From Pseudohoeflea sp964511625 (GTDB taxonomy: Bacteria > Pseudomonadota > Alphaproteobacteria > Rhizobiales > Rhizobiaceae), in NCBI GenBank assembly GCA_964511625.1, contig CAZEJG010000011.1:21541-85540 (forward strand): a DNA stretch of 64,000 nucleotides, in the 5' to 3' direction. Below the pieces are notes generated by a model. That model had not been told where the DNA came from, did not search any database, and saw only the letters and a list, made by a program, of their open reading frames with translations. The position numbers and the translations under genes are program-made. Positions 33,834-42,063 of this stretch are shown here, one piece after another (the stretch's first letter is position 1; every line of letters begins with the position of its first letter).

Positions 33834-34781
33834 CTATCCCTTGAGCGGCCACGAATTCATGGCCTCCATCGTGTCGTCGAATGATATGAGCGTGCCGTCC
33901 GAGCCGAGCCCCATCGCCACCTTGGCGGCGACTGTGGAGGCGAAGCGGGCGCTCTCGCGAATGTCCCAGCCCTTTGTCAGGCCGACGATGATGCCGGCCG
34001 AGAAACTGTCGCCGCAGCCGGTGGTGTCGATGACCTTGATGTCGTGCGCCGGCAACGAGAAAGGCTCGCCGTCAGCCGGATCCACGTAGACGCCGTCGCC
34101 TCCCATCGTCAGGATGGCGTTCTTCACGCCGTGGCTCTTGAAGTAGCGCGCGACCTCGGCCGGATCGCTCACACCAGCCATCTCCGAGGCTTCTTCGATC
34201 GAGGGGATGAAGTAGTCGATATAGGGCAGAAGCGGTTTGACCAGTTCCACCGTCTCCGGGTTCGCCTGGATCAGGTCGAAGGTTGTGGTACGGCCGGCTT
34301 CCTTGGCCGCCTTGAGGAATTTCACCGAAGGCTCGCCGTCGAAGGAGGCGAGAAGCCCCGTGCCGCCGAGATGGACGATGGCCGCGTCGAGCGCGCCGGC
34401 ATAATCCTTCTCCGTCAGCGTGAAGCTGCGCGATGTTCCGGGTACGTGCAGCGCCGGACGCTCGCCGTTCGGCCGTACAGGCAGGATCGTCGAGGACGTC
34501 TGGTGCGTGCCGTCGCGGGACACCATGTCGGTGTTCATCCCGTAGCGCTGCATCTTGGAGATGAGGAAGTCGCCCATGTCGTCGGTGCCGACGGTGGTCA
34601 CCATCCGGGTCTTGAGGCCCAGAATGGCGCAGTCCATTCCGGTCGCCGCCGCGGTGCCGGCTACGGTCATGCGGATTTCCTCGATGAAATCCACCCGTCC
34701 GCCATCGGGGATCTTCGTGACAGGCCGGCCGAGAATATCGAGCACGGCAAAGCCGACGGAGCTTACGTCGAATGTCGTCAT
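33834..34781 (-). CDS. PfkB-family sugar kinase
   Basis: A 315-residue ribokinase-fold kinase. The C-terminal signature reads DTTGCGDSFSAGIIVG, with the catalytic Asp in GCGD (usually GAGD). The N-terminal GRPVTKIPDGG and GTAAATG segments form the sugar-binding lid. It phosphorylates a sugar or polyol using ATP. It follows the two ABC permease genes directly and precedes an SDR. With the class II aldolase in the operon, a phosphorylated ketose split to a triose-phosphate and an aldehyde would fit, but the substrate is not known. Confidence 0.9.
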   Translation of the reverse strand: MTTFDVSSVGFAVLDILGRPVTKIPDGGRVDFIEEIRMTVAGTAAATGMDCAILGLKTRMVTTVGTDDMGDFLISKMQRYGMNTDMVSRDGTHQTSSTILPVRPNGERPALHVPGTSRSFTLTEKDYAGALDAAIVHLGGTGLLASFDGEPSVKFLKAAKEAGRTTTFDLIQANPETVELVKPLLPYIDYFIPSIEEASEMAGVSDPAEVARYFKSHGVKNAILTMGGDGVYVDPADGEPFSLPAHDIKVIDTTGCGDSFSAGIIVGLTKGWDIRESARFASTVAAKVAMGLGSDGTLISFDDTMEAMNSWPLKG

Positions 34782-34795
34782 TGGTCTTGCAATCC

Positions 34796-35785
34796 TTATT
34801 CAGCGCGTTTGCGCAGTCCGAACGAGAGACCCAGCACCAGGAACACCAGCACGCCGATGCCCACCTGCTGCCAGAAGAAGTTCCAGCCGATCAGCAGCAA
34901 GCCGTTGCGCATCACCGCAAGCAGCGCCACGCCGATCAGCGTGCCGAGAACCGACGGCCGGCGCTCGGCGCTGATCGCGGTACCGATGAATGTCGCACCG
35001 ATCGCGTCAAGCAGGAAGGCGTCACCCGCCAGCGGCACGTAGGAGCGCACCGTCGAGGACAGGAGGATGCCCGTGACGCCGGACAGGACCGCGCAGGAGA
35101 TGAACACCACTGACATGTTGAACGGAACACGGATGCCCGAGTAGCGCGCCACGTCGGCCTGCGCGCCGAGGGCGGCCACATAGCGACCGAAGACCGAGCG
35201 GTGCAGCGCCAGATAGACCCCGATGATGCAGACGATCAGAACGATGATCGGCGTCGGAATGCCCAGGAGCGAGGTCCGTGCGATGGCGTCGAAGGGCGCG
35301 GCATATTCCGCGCGCGTCAGGTAGATCGGCACGCCGCCCTGCGTCGAAAGCTGCTGGATCGACTTGCCGATGAACAGAACGCCCAGCGTCGCCAGGAAGG
35401 GGTTGATCTTCAGCTTGTTGATCAGGAAGGCGTTGAGCAGGCCCACGCAGAAGGCCGCCCCGAGCCCGCCCATGACCGCGAATGCGCCCATGTAGCCTGC
35501 CGCGATCATCATGATGAAGATCATCGACGAGAGGTCGATGGAGACGCCCACCGACAGGTCGATGCCGCCTGCGCCGATGACGATCGTCATGCCGAGCGCG
35601 ACGATGGCGAGCAGCACCACCTTGTTGGAGATCAGGTTGAAGATGTTCTCGCCGGTCATGAAGCCCGGTGCGGCGAAGGTGAAGAAGATCACCACCGCGA
35701 CGAAGGCCAAGATCACCGCGTAATTGGATGCAGCTTCGAGGCTGAACCGGCTTTCGCGGACGGCGGTATCGGTCTGGTTTGTCAT
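34796..35785 (-). CDS. Ribose-type ABC transporter permease
   Basis: A 329-residue integral membrane protein of the BPD_transp_2 family with about nine hydrophobic helices (for instance AVILAFVAVVIFFTFAAPGF and IDLSVGVSIDLSSMIFIMMI). The GGIDLSVG motif is the hallmark of RbsC/XylH-type sugar permeases. It forms the channel with the permease at 35.8-36.8 kb and one ATP-binding protein. A ggagg ribosome site precedes the ATG. Two different permease genes, as here, occur in several sugar and AI-2 importers. Confidence 0.92.
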   Translation of the reverse strand: MTNQTDTAVRESRFSLEAASNYAVILAFVAVVIFFTFAAPGFMTGENIFNLISNKVVLLAIVALGMTIVIGAGGIDLSVGVSIDLSSMIFIMMIAAGYMGAFAVMGGLGAAFCVGLLNAFLINKLKINPFLATLGVLFIGKSIQQLSTQGGVPIYLTRAEYAAPFDAIARTSLLGIPTPIIVLIVCIIGVYLALHRSVFGRYVAALGAQADVARYSGIRVPFNMSVVFISCAVLSGVTGILLSSTVRSYVPLAGDAFLLDAIGATFIGTAISAERRPSVLGTLIGVALLAVMRNGLLLIGWNFFWQQVGIGVLVFLVLGLSFGLRKRAE

Positions 35786-35796
35786 CTATGCCTCCG

Positions 35797-36795
35797 TCAG
35801 TGCTTCTTGGCGAACGAGGTCACGGTCACCACCAGCAGGATGAGCGCACCCTGCACGCCGCTGACCCAGTAGGACGAGATTCCGAGCAGTTGGAAACCGT
35901 TGGCGAGAAAGCCGATGAACAGTGCTGCGAGCAGCGTGCCGCCGATGGTCGGGATGAAACGGCGCGAGAACACGGTGCCGAGAAGGGCAGCCGCCAGGAT
36001 CGGCAGCAGCATCAGCCCGGTGCCCGGCGTCGAGGACGACAGCCGCGACACGATCAGGATCGAGGCGACGCCGGCCATGAAGCCCGAGAAGATGTAGGCG
36101 CCGTAGACGTAGCGTCCGGTATTGATACCGGCTGCGCGCGCGGCCTCGATATGGCCGCCGACCGCGTAGAGCCTCAGCCCGATCTTACTGTAGTGCACCG
36201 CCCAGACGAGCAGCACCGAGCCGATGATCAGGCACCAGGCGAGCGTCGATATGCCGAGGAAGCGGCCGAAGGCGAGTACGTTCATCAGGTCCGACTGCAC
36301 CGGGACGACGGTGTTTTCGGTCAGTGTCAGTTCGAGACCGGCCGCGATGTTCATCACGGCAAGCGTGCCCAGAAGCGGCATGATCTTGAGCGTCACCACA
36401 GCCAGGCCGTTGAAGAAGCCGATCACCATGCCGGTGCCGATCGCCGCCGGGATCGCGACGAAATTGCCGTAGCCTTCCCGCATCATCACCGCATAGACCG
36501 CTGCGCAGAGCCCGGCATTAGCGGCGATAGAGAGGTCGATACCACCCTTCTGCACGTCCGTGCCGGTGCCGATGAAGACGACCGTCATGGCGAACGCCAG
36601 GAAGCCGAGGATCGCAGACTGCTCGACCACGTTGATCATGTTGTAGGTCGAGGTGAAGCCACGCGCCGTCAGCGCGAAATAGATCATGATCCCGGCGAAG
36701 GCCGCAAAGGCGCCGAGCCGGATCGCGAGCTTGGCGAAGACCTTGGAATTGAACCACCCGCTTTTGGTAGCGGGAACGTGCTCGACCGCCGTCAT
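35797..36795 (-). CDS. Ribose-type ABC transporter permease, second subunit
   Basis: A 332-residue membrane protein of the same family as its neighbour, with the substrate-family motif KGGIDLSIAANAGLCAAVYAV and about nine helices. Its ATG overlaps the stop of the ATP-binding gene by four bases (ATGA), giving coupled translation. An aaaggaaacggg ribosome site lies in the end of that gene. It pairs with the permease at 34.8-35.8 kb. Confidence 0.92.
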   Translation of the reverse strand: MTAVEHVPATKSGWFNSKVFAKLAIRLGAFAAFAGIMIYFALTARGFTSTYNMINVVEQSAILGFLAFAMTVVFIGTGTDVQKGGIDLSIAANAGLCAAVYAVMMREGYGNFVAIPAAIGTGMVIGFFNGLAVVTLKIMPLLGTLAVMNIAAGLELTLTENTVVPVQSDLMNVLAFGRFLGISTLAWCLIIGSVLLVWAVHYSKIGLRLYAVGGHIEAARAAGINTGRYVYGAYIFSGFMAGVASILIVSRLSSSTPGTGLMLLPILAAALLGTVFSRRFIPTIGGTLLAALFIGFLANGFQLLGISSYWVSGVQGALILLVVTVTSFAKKH

Positions 36796-38306
36796 GCCCG
36801 TTTCCTTTCAGTGTCGGTGACGGCGCCCGATGCGGCGGCCAGAAGCCGGTCCGCGTCGATCTCGCCGCGCTTGTATTCGGCGATGATCCGGCCGCGATAG
36901 ATCACGAGCACCCGGTCGCACATCTCGGTGACCTCTTCGAGATCGGAGGAGACGAAGACCAGTCCCTTGCCCTCGGAGGCGAGCCGGTTCATCAGGTTGT
37001 AGATTTCGACCTTGGCGCCGACGTCGACGGCGACCGTCGGCTCGTCGAGCAGGTAGATTTCGGAATTGCAGCCGAGCCACTTGCCGACGACCACCTTCTG
37101 CTGGTTGCCGCCCGACAGGTTCTTGACCAGCGTGTGACGGTCCGGCGTCTTGATGCCGAGGTCGCGGATGAGCCCGTCGATGACGCCGGCTTCCTTCTTG
37201 CGGTCGACGAAGCCGTTCTTCGACATCTGGCCGAGCGAGGCGAGCGACATGTTCTCGCCCACCGACAGCCCGGTCGCCACGCCATGCGCGCGCCGGTCTT
37301 CCGGAATCTTGGCCACGCCATTGTTGACCGCATCCACCGGCGAGCGGAATTTCTGCTTCTTGTCATGCAGGATGATCTCGCCGGCATCCGGCGAAATCTG
37401 CCCGAACAGCGTGTTCAGTACCTCCTTGTCGCCCGAGCCGAGAAGACCGGTCAGGCCGACGATCTCGCCGGCGCGGATGTCGAAGCTGACGTCCTTGAAA
37501 TGGCCGTCGACGCTGAGGTTCTTGACCGACATGATCGGCGCGCCGATTTCCACGTCGCGGCGCGGATACATCTCGGAGGTGTTCCGGTTGGTCATCATCT
37601 CGACGATCTTCTGGATGCCGACCTCGGAGGGGTCGACCACGCCGACATCGGTACCGTTGCGCAGAACGGTGACGACGTCGCAGATTTCGAGAATTTCCGA
37701 CATGTAGTGCGAAATGAATACGATCGCGAGGCCCTCGGCCTTGAGCCGCCGCAGCACCGAGAACAGGCTCTCGACTTCCTTGCTGACAAGCGCCGCCGTC
37801 GGCTCGTCGAGCACCAGGATCTTGGCGTGATGGGCAAGCGCGCGAGTGATCTGCACGATCTTCTGCTGCGCTGTCGACAACTCGCTGATCAGCGTGCGCG
37901 GATTGAGATCGAGATTGAAATAGAGCTTGAGCAGTTCGCTGGCCTGCCGGTTCATCGCAGCGTAATTGATGAAGGGGCCGATGCGCGGCTCGTTGCGCAG
38001 GAAGATCGCCTCGGCGACCGTCGCGGTCGGCACGAGGAGACGGTCCTGGTGAATGAAGTGAACGCCCTCGGCCTCGATCGAGGCCGGCGTGATCTGGTCG
38101 AGCGGCTTGCCGAAGACCGACACCTCGCCGCTGGTCCGGCGGTAGATGCCCGCCAGGATCTTGATGATGGTCGACTTGCCGGCACCGTTCTGTCCCACGA
38201 GGCCGTGGATGGTGCCGGACTCGACGAGCAGATCGGCATCGTCGAGCGCCTTGACGGGACCGAAAACCTTGTTGATCGAGCGCATTTCGATGGCGGCAGC
38301 TGTCAT
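36792..38306 (-). CDS. Sugar ABC transporter ATP-binding protein (two NBDs)
   Basis: A 504-residue RbsA/MglA-type protein with two nucleotide-binding domains. NBD1 has Walker A GQNGAGKST and Walker B ILVLDEPTAAL. NBD2 lacks a canonical Walker A (GLLGSGDKE) but keeps the signature LSGGNQQKV and Walker B YLLDEPTVAVDVG, typical of this family. It drives uptake through the two permeases. The ATG at 38306 has a perfect gggagga ribosome site; an in-frame upstream ATG was rejected. It is the third gene after the binding protein. Confidence 0.94.
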   Translation of the reverse strand: MTAAAIEMRSINKVFGPVKALDDADLLVESGTIHGLVGQNGAGKSTIIKILAGIYRRTSGEVSVFGKPLDQITPASIEAEGVHFIHQDRLLVPTATVAEAIFLRNEPRIGPFINYAAMNRQASELLKLYFNLDLNPRTLISELSTAQQKIVQITRALAHHAKILVLDEPTAALVSKEVESLFSVLRRLKAEGLAIVFISHYMSEILEICDVVTVLRNGTDVGVVDPSEVGIQKIVEMMTNRNTSEMYPRRDVEIGAPIMSVKNLSVDGHFKDVSFDIRAGEIVGLTGLLGSGDKEVLNTLFGQISPDAGEIILHDKKQKFRSPVDAVNNGVAKIPEDRRAHGVATGLSVGENMSLASLGQMSKNGFVDRKKEAGVIDGLIRDLGIKTPDRHTLVKNLSGGNQQKVVVGKWLGCNSEIYLLDEPTVAVDVGAKVEIYNLMNRLASEGKGLVFVSSDLEEVTEMCDRVLVIYRGRIIAEYKRGEIDADRLLAAASGAVTDTERKRA

Positions 38307-38384
38307 CGAATCCTCCCGGATAAGCATGAAAGATGGGTGGAGCCCCTCGAGGAAGAGGGGCTCCATGACCGAGTTTTAAACCAC

Positions 38385-39374
38385 TCAGTCCTTCTTCGGG
38401 AGGAAGTCCTTGGCCGTCTCGGCGGCATTTTCCTTGGTGATCAGCACCGCCGGCACGAAGGTGAACGGCGGCACTTCCTGACCGGACAGATAGGCGGCGA
38501 CGTTGTCGGCGGCACGCTGACCGATCTCGTAGGGCTGCTGGGCGGCGACCGCACCGGCCGGCGACCCTTCGGTGGCGACCATCTCGACATATTCCGGGCT
38601 GCCGTCGACACCGTAGGTCATCACACCCTTGCGGCCGGCGGCTTCGATCGCCTGGGTGGCGCCGATCATCGGCACGTCCCAGCAGGCCCAGACCGACTTC
38701 AGGTCGCTGTCCTCACCGTACTGGGTCAGGATGTCGGTCACGTCCGAATAGGCCTGCTGCACGGTGTTGGGGATCACGTCGCGCAGTTCCGGTTCGATGA
38801 TCTCGATGTCCGGGAAAGACTCCAGAACGTATTTCAGCTGGTCGTAGCGGATTTTGCAGACCGGCACCGAGTAGAAGCCGTTGAAGACGGCGACCTTGCC
38901 CTTGCCGCCCATGTCGTTGACCATCTGCAGCGCCAGTTCCGCGCCTATGTTGTAGTTGTTCGACGTGGTGTTGTTGATGGCGTGCGGGGTCGAGGTGTCG
39001 ACGGTGAACAGCGGAATGTCCGCCTGGCGGATGCGCTGGAGCCAGGGGTTCAGAACGTCCAGGTTGCCGAGCTGCTCGATGATGGCGTCGGGCTTCTGGG
39101 CGATCAGGGTCTGGATCTGGCTGATCTGGGTCTGATCGTTACGACCGGCGTCGAGTGCGATCACTTCCGCACCCAGCTCTTCAAGCCGGTCGACCTGGCC
39201 ACGATAGGCCATCAGGTCCCAGTGGTGGTCGGTACCGATGACGGTGACGCCGACGGTCTTGCCTTCCAGCGGCTTGTCCTGGGCCATGGCCGGGAACGAG
39301 ACGGCGAGCATGGTGGTGGCGAGCGCGAGGGCCTTGACCGTCGTGCGGCGCGAAATTTTCAGTACGTGATGCAT
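38385..39374 (-). CDS. Periplasmic sugar-binding protein of the ABC importer
   Basis: A 329-residue type I periplasmic binding protein (ribose/galactose class) with a signal peptide (cleavage near FPAMAQD, residue 31). The two lobes carry VTVIGTDHHWDLMAYRGQV and WACWDVPMIGATQAIEAAGRKGV. It delivers the ligand to the permeases. The ligand cannot be told, and its sequence is not close to RbsB as I recall. The ATG at 39374 has a gaggagg ribosome site. It follows the aldolase gene at 73 bases, the largest gap in the operon. Confidence 0.92.
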   Translation of the reverse strand: MHHVLKISRRTTVKALALATTMLAVSFPAMAQDKPLEGKTVGVTVIGTDHHWDLMAYRGQVDRLEELGAEVIALDAGRNDQTQISQIQTLIAQKPDAIIEQLGNLDVLNPWLQRIRQADIPLFTVDTSTPHAINNTTSNNYNIGAELALQMVNDMGGKGKVAVFNGFYSVPVCKIRYDQLKYVLESFPDIEIIEPELRDVIPNTVQQAYSDVTDILTQYGEDSDLKSVWACWDVPMIGATQAIEAAGRKGVMTYGVDGSPEYVEMVATEGSPAGAVAAQQPYEIGQRAADNVAAYLSGQEVPPFTFVPAVLITKENAAETAKDFLPKKD

Positions 39375-39447
39375 GGTATCCTCCTCTGGTGCATCCAACT
39401 CCCGGGATCGTTTTACGTGCTCCCTCAGCACGACGTGGCCGATTGGC

Positions 39448-40101
39448 TCAACTCCCGTGTCCATAACCGGCCATCCGGCTGATGACGTTGGCGATCTCCT
39501 CTTCGCTCAGAAGCGGAGGCTCGCCGAACGGCAGGCAGCCAAGATACTGTTTGGCGAGTGTCTCGACCTCGACGGCCAGCCACATCGCCTTGCTCAGACT
39601 GTTGCCCGTGGCGATCATGCCATGGTGGGCGAGCAGGCACGCGCTGCGGCCGTCCAGGGCCTTGAGCGCATGATCCGACAATTCCTTGGTTCCGAAAGTC
39701 GCATAGGGCGCGCAACGGATATCCGAGCCGCCGCAGATGGCGATCATGTAGTGAAGCGGCGGGATCGACTTCTCCATGATCGACAGCGTCGTCGAGGCCG
39801 TCGGGTGGGCATGGACGATGGCGTTGACTTCCGGCTTTGCCTTCATGATGTCGAGATGGAACTGCCATTCGGACGACGGCCGGCGGCCGCCATCGCGCGA
39901 ACCGTCGAACCCCATCCAGACGATGTCGTCCACGCTCATCTCGTTGTAGGGCAAGGAGGTCGGCGTGATCAGCATGCCGTCCCCGTCGCGCACCGAGATG
40001 TTGCCCGAGGTGCCCTGGTTGATGCCCGACCGGTTCATCTCGAGGCACGCGGCGATGATCGCTTCGCGTTTGTCGTTGGTGGTTATCGTTGCCGCAGTCA
40101 T
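39448..40101 (-). CDS. Class II aldolase/adducin family protein
   Basis: A 217-residue zinc aldolase of the fuculose-phosphate aldolase type. Zn ligands are visible: His-x-His in NAIVHAHPTAS and a later His in LLAHHGMIATG. The base Glu sits in the N-terminal half after the NISVRDGD segment. It cleaves a ketose phosphate to a triose phosphate (usually DHAP) and an aldehyde, or acts as a related epimerase or decarboxylase. A TTG start at 40119 would add six residues. It is the second gene of the operon, just after the SDR. Confidence 0.9.
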   Translation of the reverse strand: MTAATITTNDKREAIIAACLEMNRSGINQGTSGNISVRDGDGMLITPTSLPYNEMSVDDIVWMGFDGSRDGGRRPSSEWQFHLDIMKAKPEVNAIVHAHPTASTTLSIMEKSIPPLHYMIAICGGSDIRCAPYATFGTKELSDHALKALDGRSACLLAHHGMIATGNSLSKAMWLAVEVETLAKQYLGCLPFGEPPLLSEEEIANVISRMAGYGHGS

Positions 40102-40115
40102 GAAGATTTCCGTGT

Positions 40116-40889
40116 TCAAAGCGCAGTGTAGCCGCCGTCGATCGTCACGATCGAGCCGGTCATGTAGGTGGAGGCCGGAGAGGCCAGGAAGACGATCAGG
40201 GCTGCCACTTCCTCAGGCTCGCCGCAGCGTCCCATCGGGGTCATGTCGAGCCAGACATTGAAGAGTTCGGGGCGCGCGCGCATGCCGAGCGTCATCTCGG
40301 TAGCGATGTAACCGGGCGCCAGCGCATTGACGCGCACACCGGTCTTCGCCCACTCCACCGCAAGAGCCTTGGTCAGCTGATGGATAGCGCCCTTCGACGT
40401 CATGTAGCTCGAGGCAAATTGCGGACGGTTGACAATCGTGCCCGACATCGAGCCCATGTTGATCACCGAACCGCGACCGGCTTCGACCATCTGGCCACCG
40501 AAGGCGCGGCAGGCCCAGAACGTGCCGTTGACGTTGACGTCCATCACCTTGAGCCAGTCGGCGTCGGACACTTCGGTTGCGCCGTGAAGAAGTGCGATGC
40601 CGGCGGAGTTGAGCAAAATGTCCGGAGCGCCGCTGCGGGCCTTCACCGTGGCCGCGACCCTGTTGACCGCCTCCGGGTCGGTGACGTCGAGAACCGAAGT
40701 CCCGACCTCGTATCCCTTGGCCGACAGTTCGGCCTTCGCCTTGTCGAGCGTGCCCTGATTGAGATCGAGAAGCTCGAGCTTCGCGCCGCACTGGCCAAGC
40801 GCACGGGCGGCTTCGAGGCCGATCCCGCTGGCGCCGCCGGTAATCACGGCGAGCTTTCCGCTCAGGTCGTTGACATTCCTGTAGTCCAA
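40116..40889 (-). CDS. Short-chain dehydrogenase/reductase, first gene of the ABC/aldolase operon
   Basis: A 257-residue SDR. Cofactor motif TGGASGIG at about residues 18-25, LNSAG, catalytic Ser in NMGSMSG, and Tyr-x3-Lys in SYMTSKG are all present. The Asp in LLDLNQ suggests NAD. It probably oxidises a hydroxyl of the imported compound. I place the start at TTG 40889, which follows a gagggggt site at good spacing; an ATG at 40952 would add 21 unusual residues. Promoter and two GntR-type palindromes lie upstream. Confidence 0.86.
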   Translation of the reverse strand: MDYRNVNDLSGKLAVITGGASGIGLEAARALGQCGAKLELLDLNQGTLDKAKAELSAKGYEVGTSVLDVTDPEAVNRVAATVKARSGAPDILLNSAGIALLHGATEVSDADWLKVMDVNVNGTFWACRAFGGQMVEAGRGSVINMGSMSGTIVNRPQFASSYMTSKGAIHQLTKALAVEWAKTGVRVNALAPGYIATEMTLGMRARPELFNVWLDMTPMGRCGEPEEVAALIVFLASPASTYMTGSIVTIDGGYTAL

Positions 40890-41020
40890 ACAAACCCCCT
40901 CGCCGAGGCGGCCCCACAGGGCATCCGGCGCTTGAGTCCCTTTCCGGGACATTCATGTTCGTGGGAGTTTTCCTCCCTCCCTGACATGCACGATGACGGC
41001 AGAAATCTGTCCTGTCAATC

Positions 41021-41059
41021 TGGTTATAACCACAAATGATACTTTTTTGGGAATAACCA
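41021..41059 (-). promoter_or_regulatory. Paired GntR-type operators at the promoter of the ten-gene operon
   Basis: TGGTTATAACCA (41021-41032) is a perfect 12-bp palindrome; TGGGAATAACCA (41048-41059) is a close second copy 27 bases away. Between them, on the minus strand, lies TATCAT (41041-41036), a fair -10 box. One operator would then cover the spacer and the other the start site. The UTRA-type GntR encoded just upstream is the obvious binder. Confidence 0.65.
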
Positions 41060-41136
41060 GAAATTAGCCAGCCTTCGGCAGCCGCGCGAGGCGCACGCCG
41101 CCGCGACGTCAGAGGCGCGATGCACGCTCTCGGAGG

Positions 41137-41976
41137 TCAGTTCTTGAAGGTGCCTGTGGAGACATGAATGCGCGCCACCGCCGAATTGTAGAAGGCGCGA
41201 TAATATTCGAGCGGCGCGTCCGAACTGTCATAGGCGATGGATTCGATGGAGATCAGCGGATGGTCCGGACTGACTTCCAGGCGCTCCGCCACAATCCTGT
41301 CCGGCATCGACGCCGTAAACCATCGTTCCGCCCGCCGCGACGTCAGTCCGTAGCGTTCCTTGAGGATCTGGAAGATCGACTGGTTGGTGATGTCGAGCTT
41401 CTCCATATCCGGCACCTTGTGGCCGGGCAGCGAGATGATCGTGTGGGTGATCGGCTGCCCGTCGGACTTGTAGATGCGCCCCACCCGCACCACCGTGCCG
41501 CCAGGTGGCAGGCTGAAGACCCGCGCTTCATCCTCGTCGGGATCGTCACGGCGGAATTCGAAGGACACCGAGGTCACCTTGTGCCCACGCGCCTCGAGGT
41601 CGGAGTGAACCGAGACGTTGGAGGTCAGGAAGTTGGTTTCCATCACCGGCTTGGCGACGAAGATGCCGCGACGCGGAACCTTCATCAACAAGCCCTCGTC
41701 GGCGAGACTGCCGAGCGCTGCACGCACAACCGGCCGCGAAACGTTGAAGATCTCGCACATCGCCTGCTCCGACGGCAGCCGCGCATCGGGTTTGAGAATG
41801 TCCTTGCCGATCTTCTCGGACAGGGCGTTCTTCAACTGGATCCAGAGCGGCGTCGTGCTGTCGCGATCGATCGTCCCCTCTTCGGCTATCTCCCGCAGGA
41901 TCATCGAATTCGAACTGTCGTCCTCGACATTGCGGGGCCTGCCCCGCCCGCGTCTCTCCGCATTTGCAATAGCCAC
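41137..41976 (-). CDS. GntR family regulator, HutC/UTRA subfamily
   Basis: A 279-residue regulator. Residues about 45-110 are the GntR winged HTH (DARLPSEQAMCEIFNVSRPVVRAALGSLADEGLLMKVPRRGIFV) and 125-270 the UTRA effector domain (NQSIFQILKERYGLTSRRAERWF). UTRA regulators bind phosphosugars or other small acids and usually control the next operon. The N-terminus has an unusual extension with an AT-hook-like RGRGRPRN at residues 10-17. Family members bind TGGT-N4-ACCA 12-mers, matching the palindromes at 27.5, 41.0 and 47.3 kb. It reads toward the ten-gene operon but has its own promoter. A weak half-site (AGGTTATTATTG, 42017) lies upstream of it. Confidence 0.9.
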   Translation of the reverse strand: MAIANAERRGRGRPRNVEDDSSNSMILREIAEEGTIDRDSTTPLWIQLKNALSEKIGKDILKPDARLPSEQAMCEIFNVSRPVVRAALGSLADEGLLMKVPRRGIFVAKPVMETNFLTSNVSVHSDLEARGHKVTSVSFEFRRDDPDEDEARVFSLPPGGTVVRVGRIYKSDGQPITHTIISLPGHKVPDMEKLDITNQSIFQILKERYGLTSRRAERWFTASMPDRIVAERLEVSPDHPLISIESIAYDSSDAPLEYYRAFYNSAVARIHVSTGTFKN

Positions 41977-42063
41977 TGCCTCAATCTCCCCCTGCCGATT
42001 CTTGTATTTCAGCTTTAGGTTATTATTGATAGTTTTCTCGCGCTGCGCCAGTGCGCAGGTTGT

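Noticed and set aside
37134..39482. 782-residue plus-strand frame
   Set aside because: Antisense to the ABC ATP-binding and sugar-binding protein genes, both with complete motifs and strong ribosome sites.
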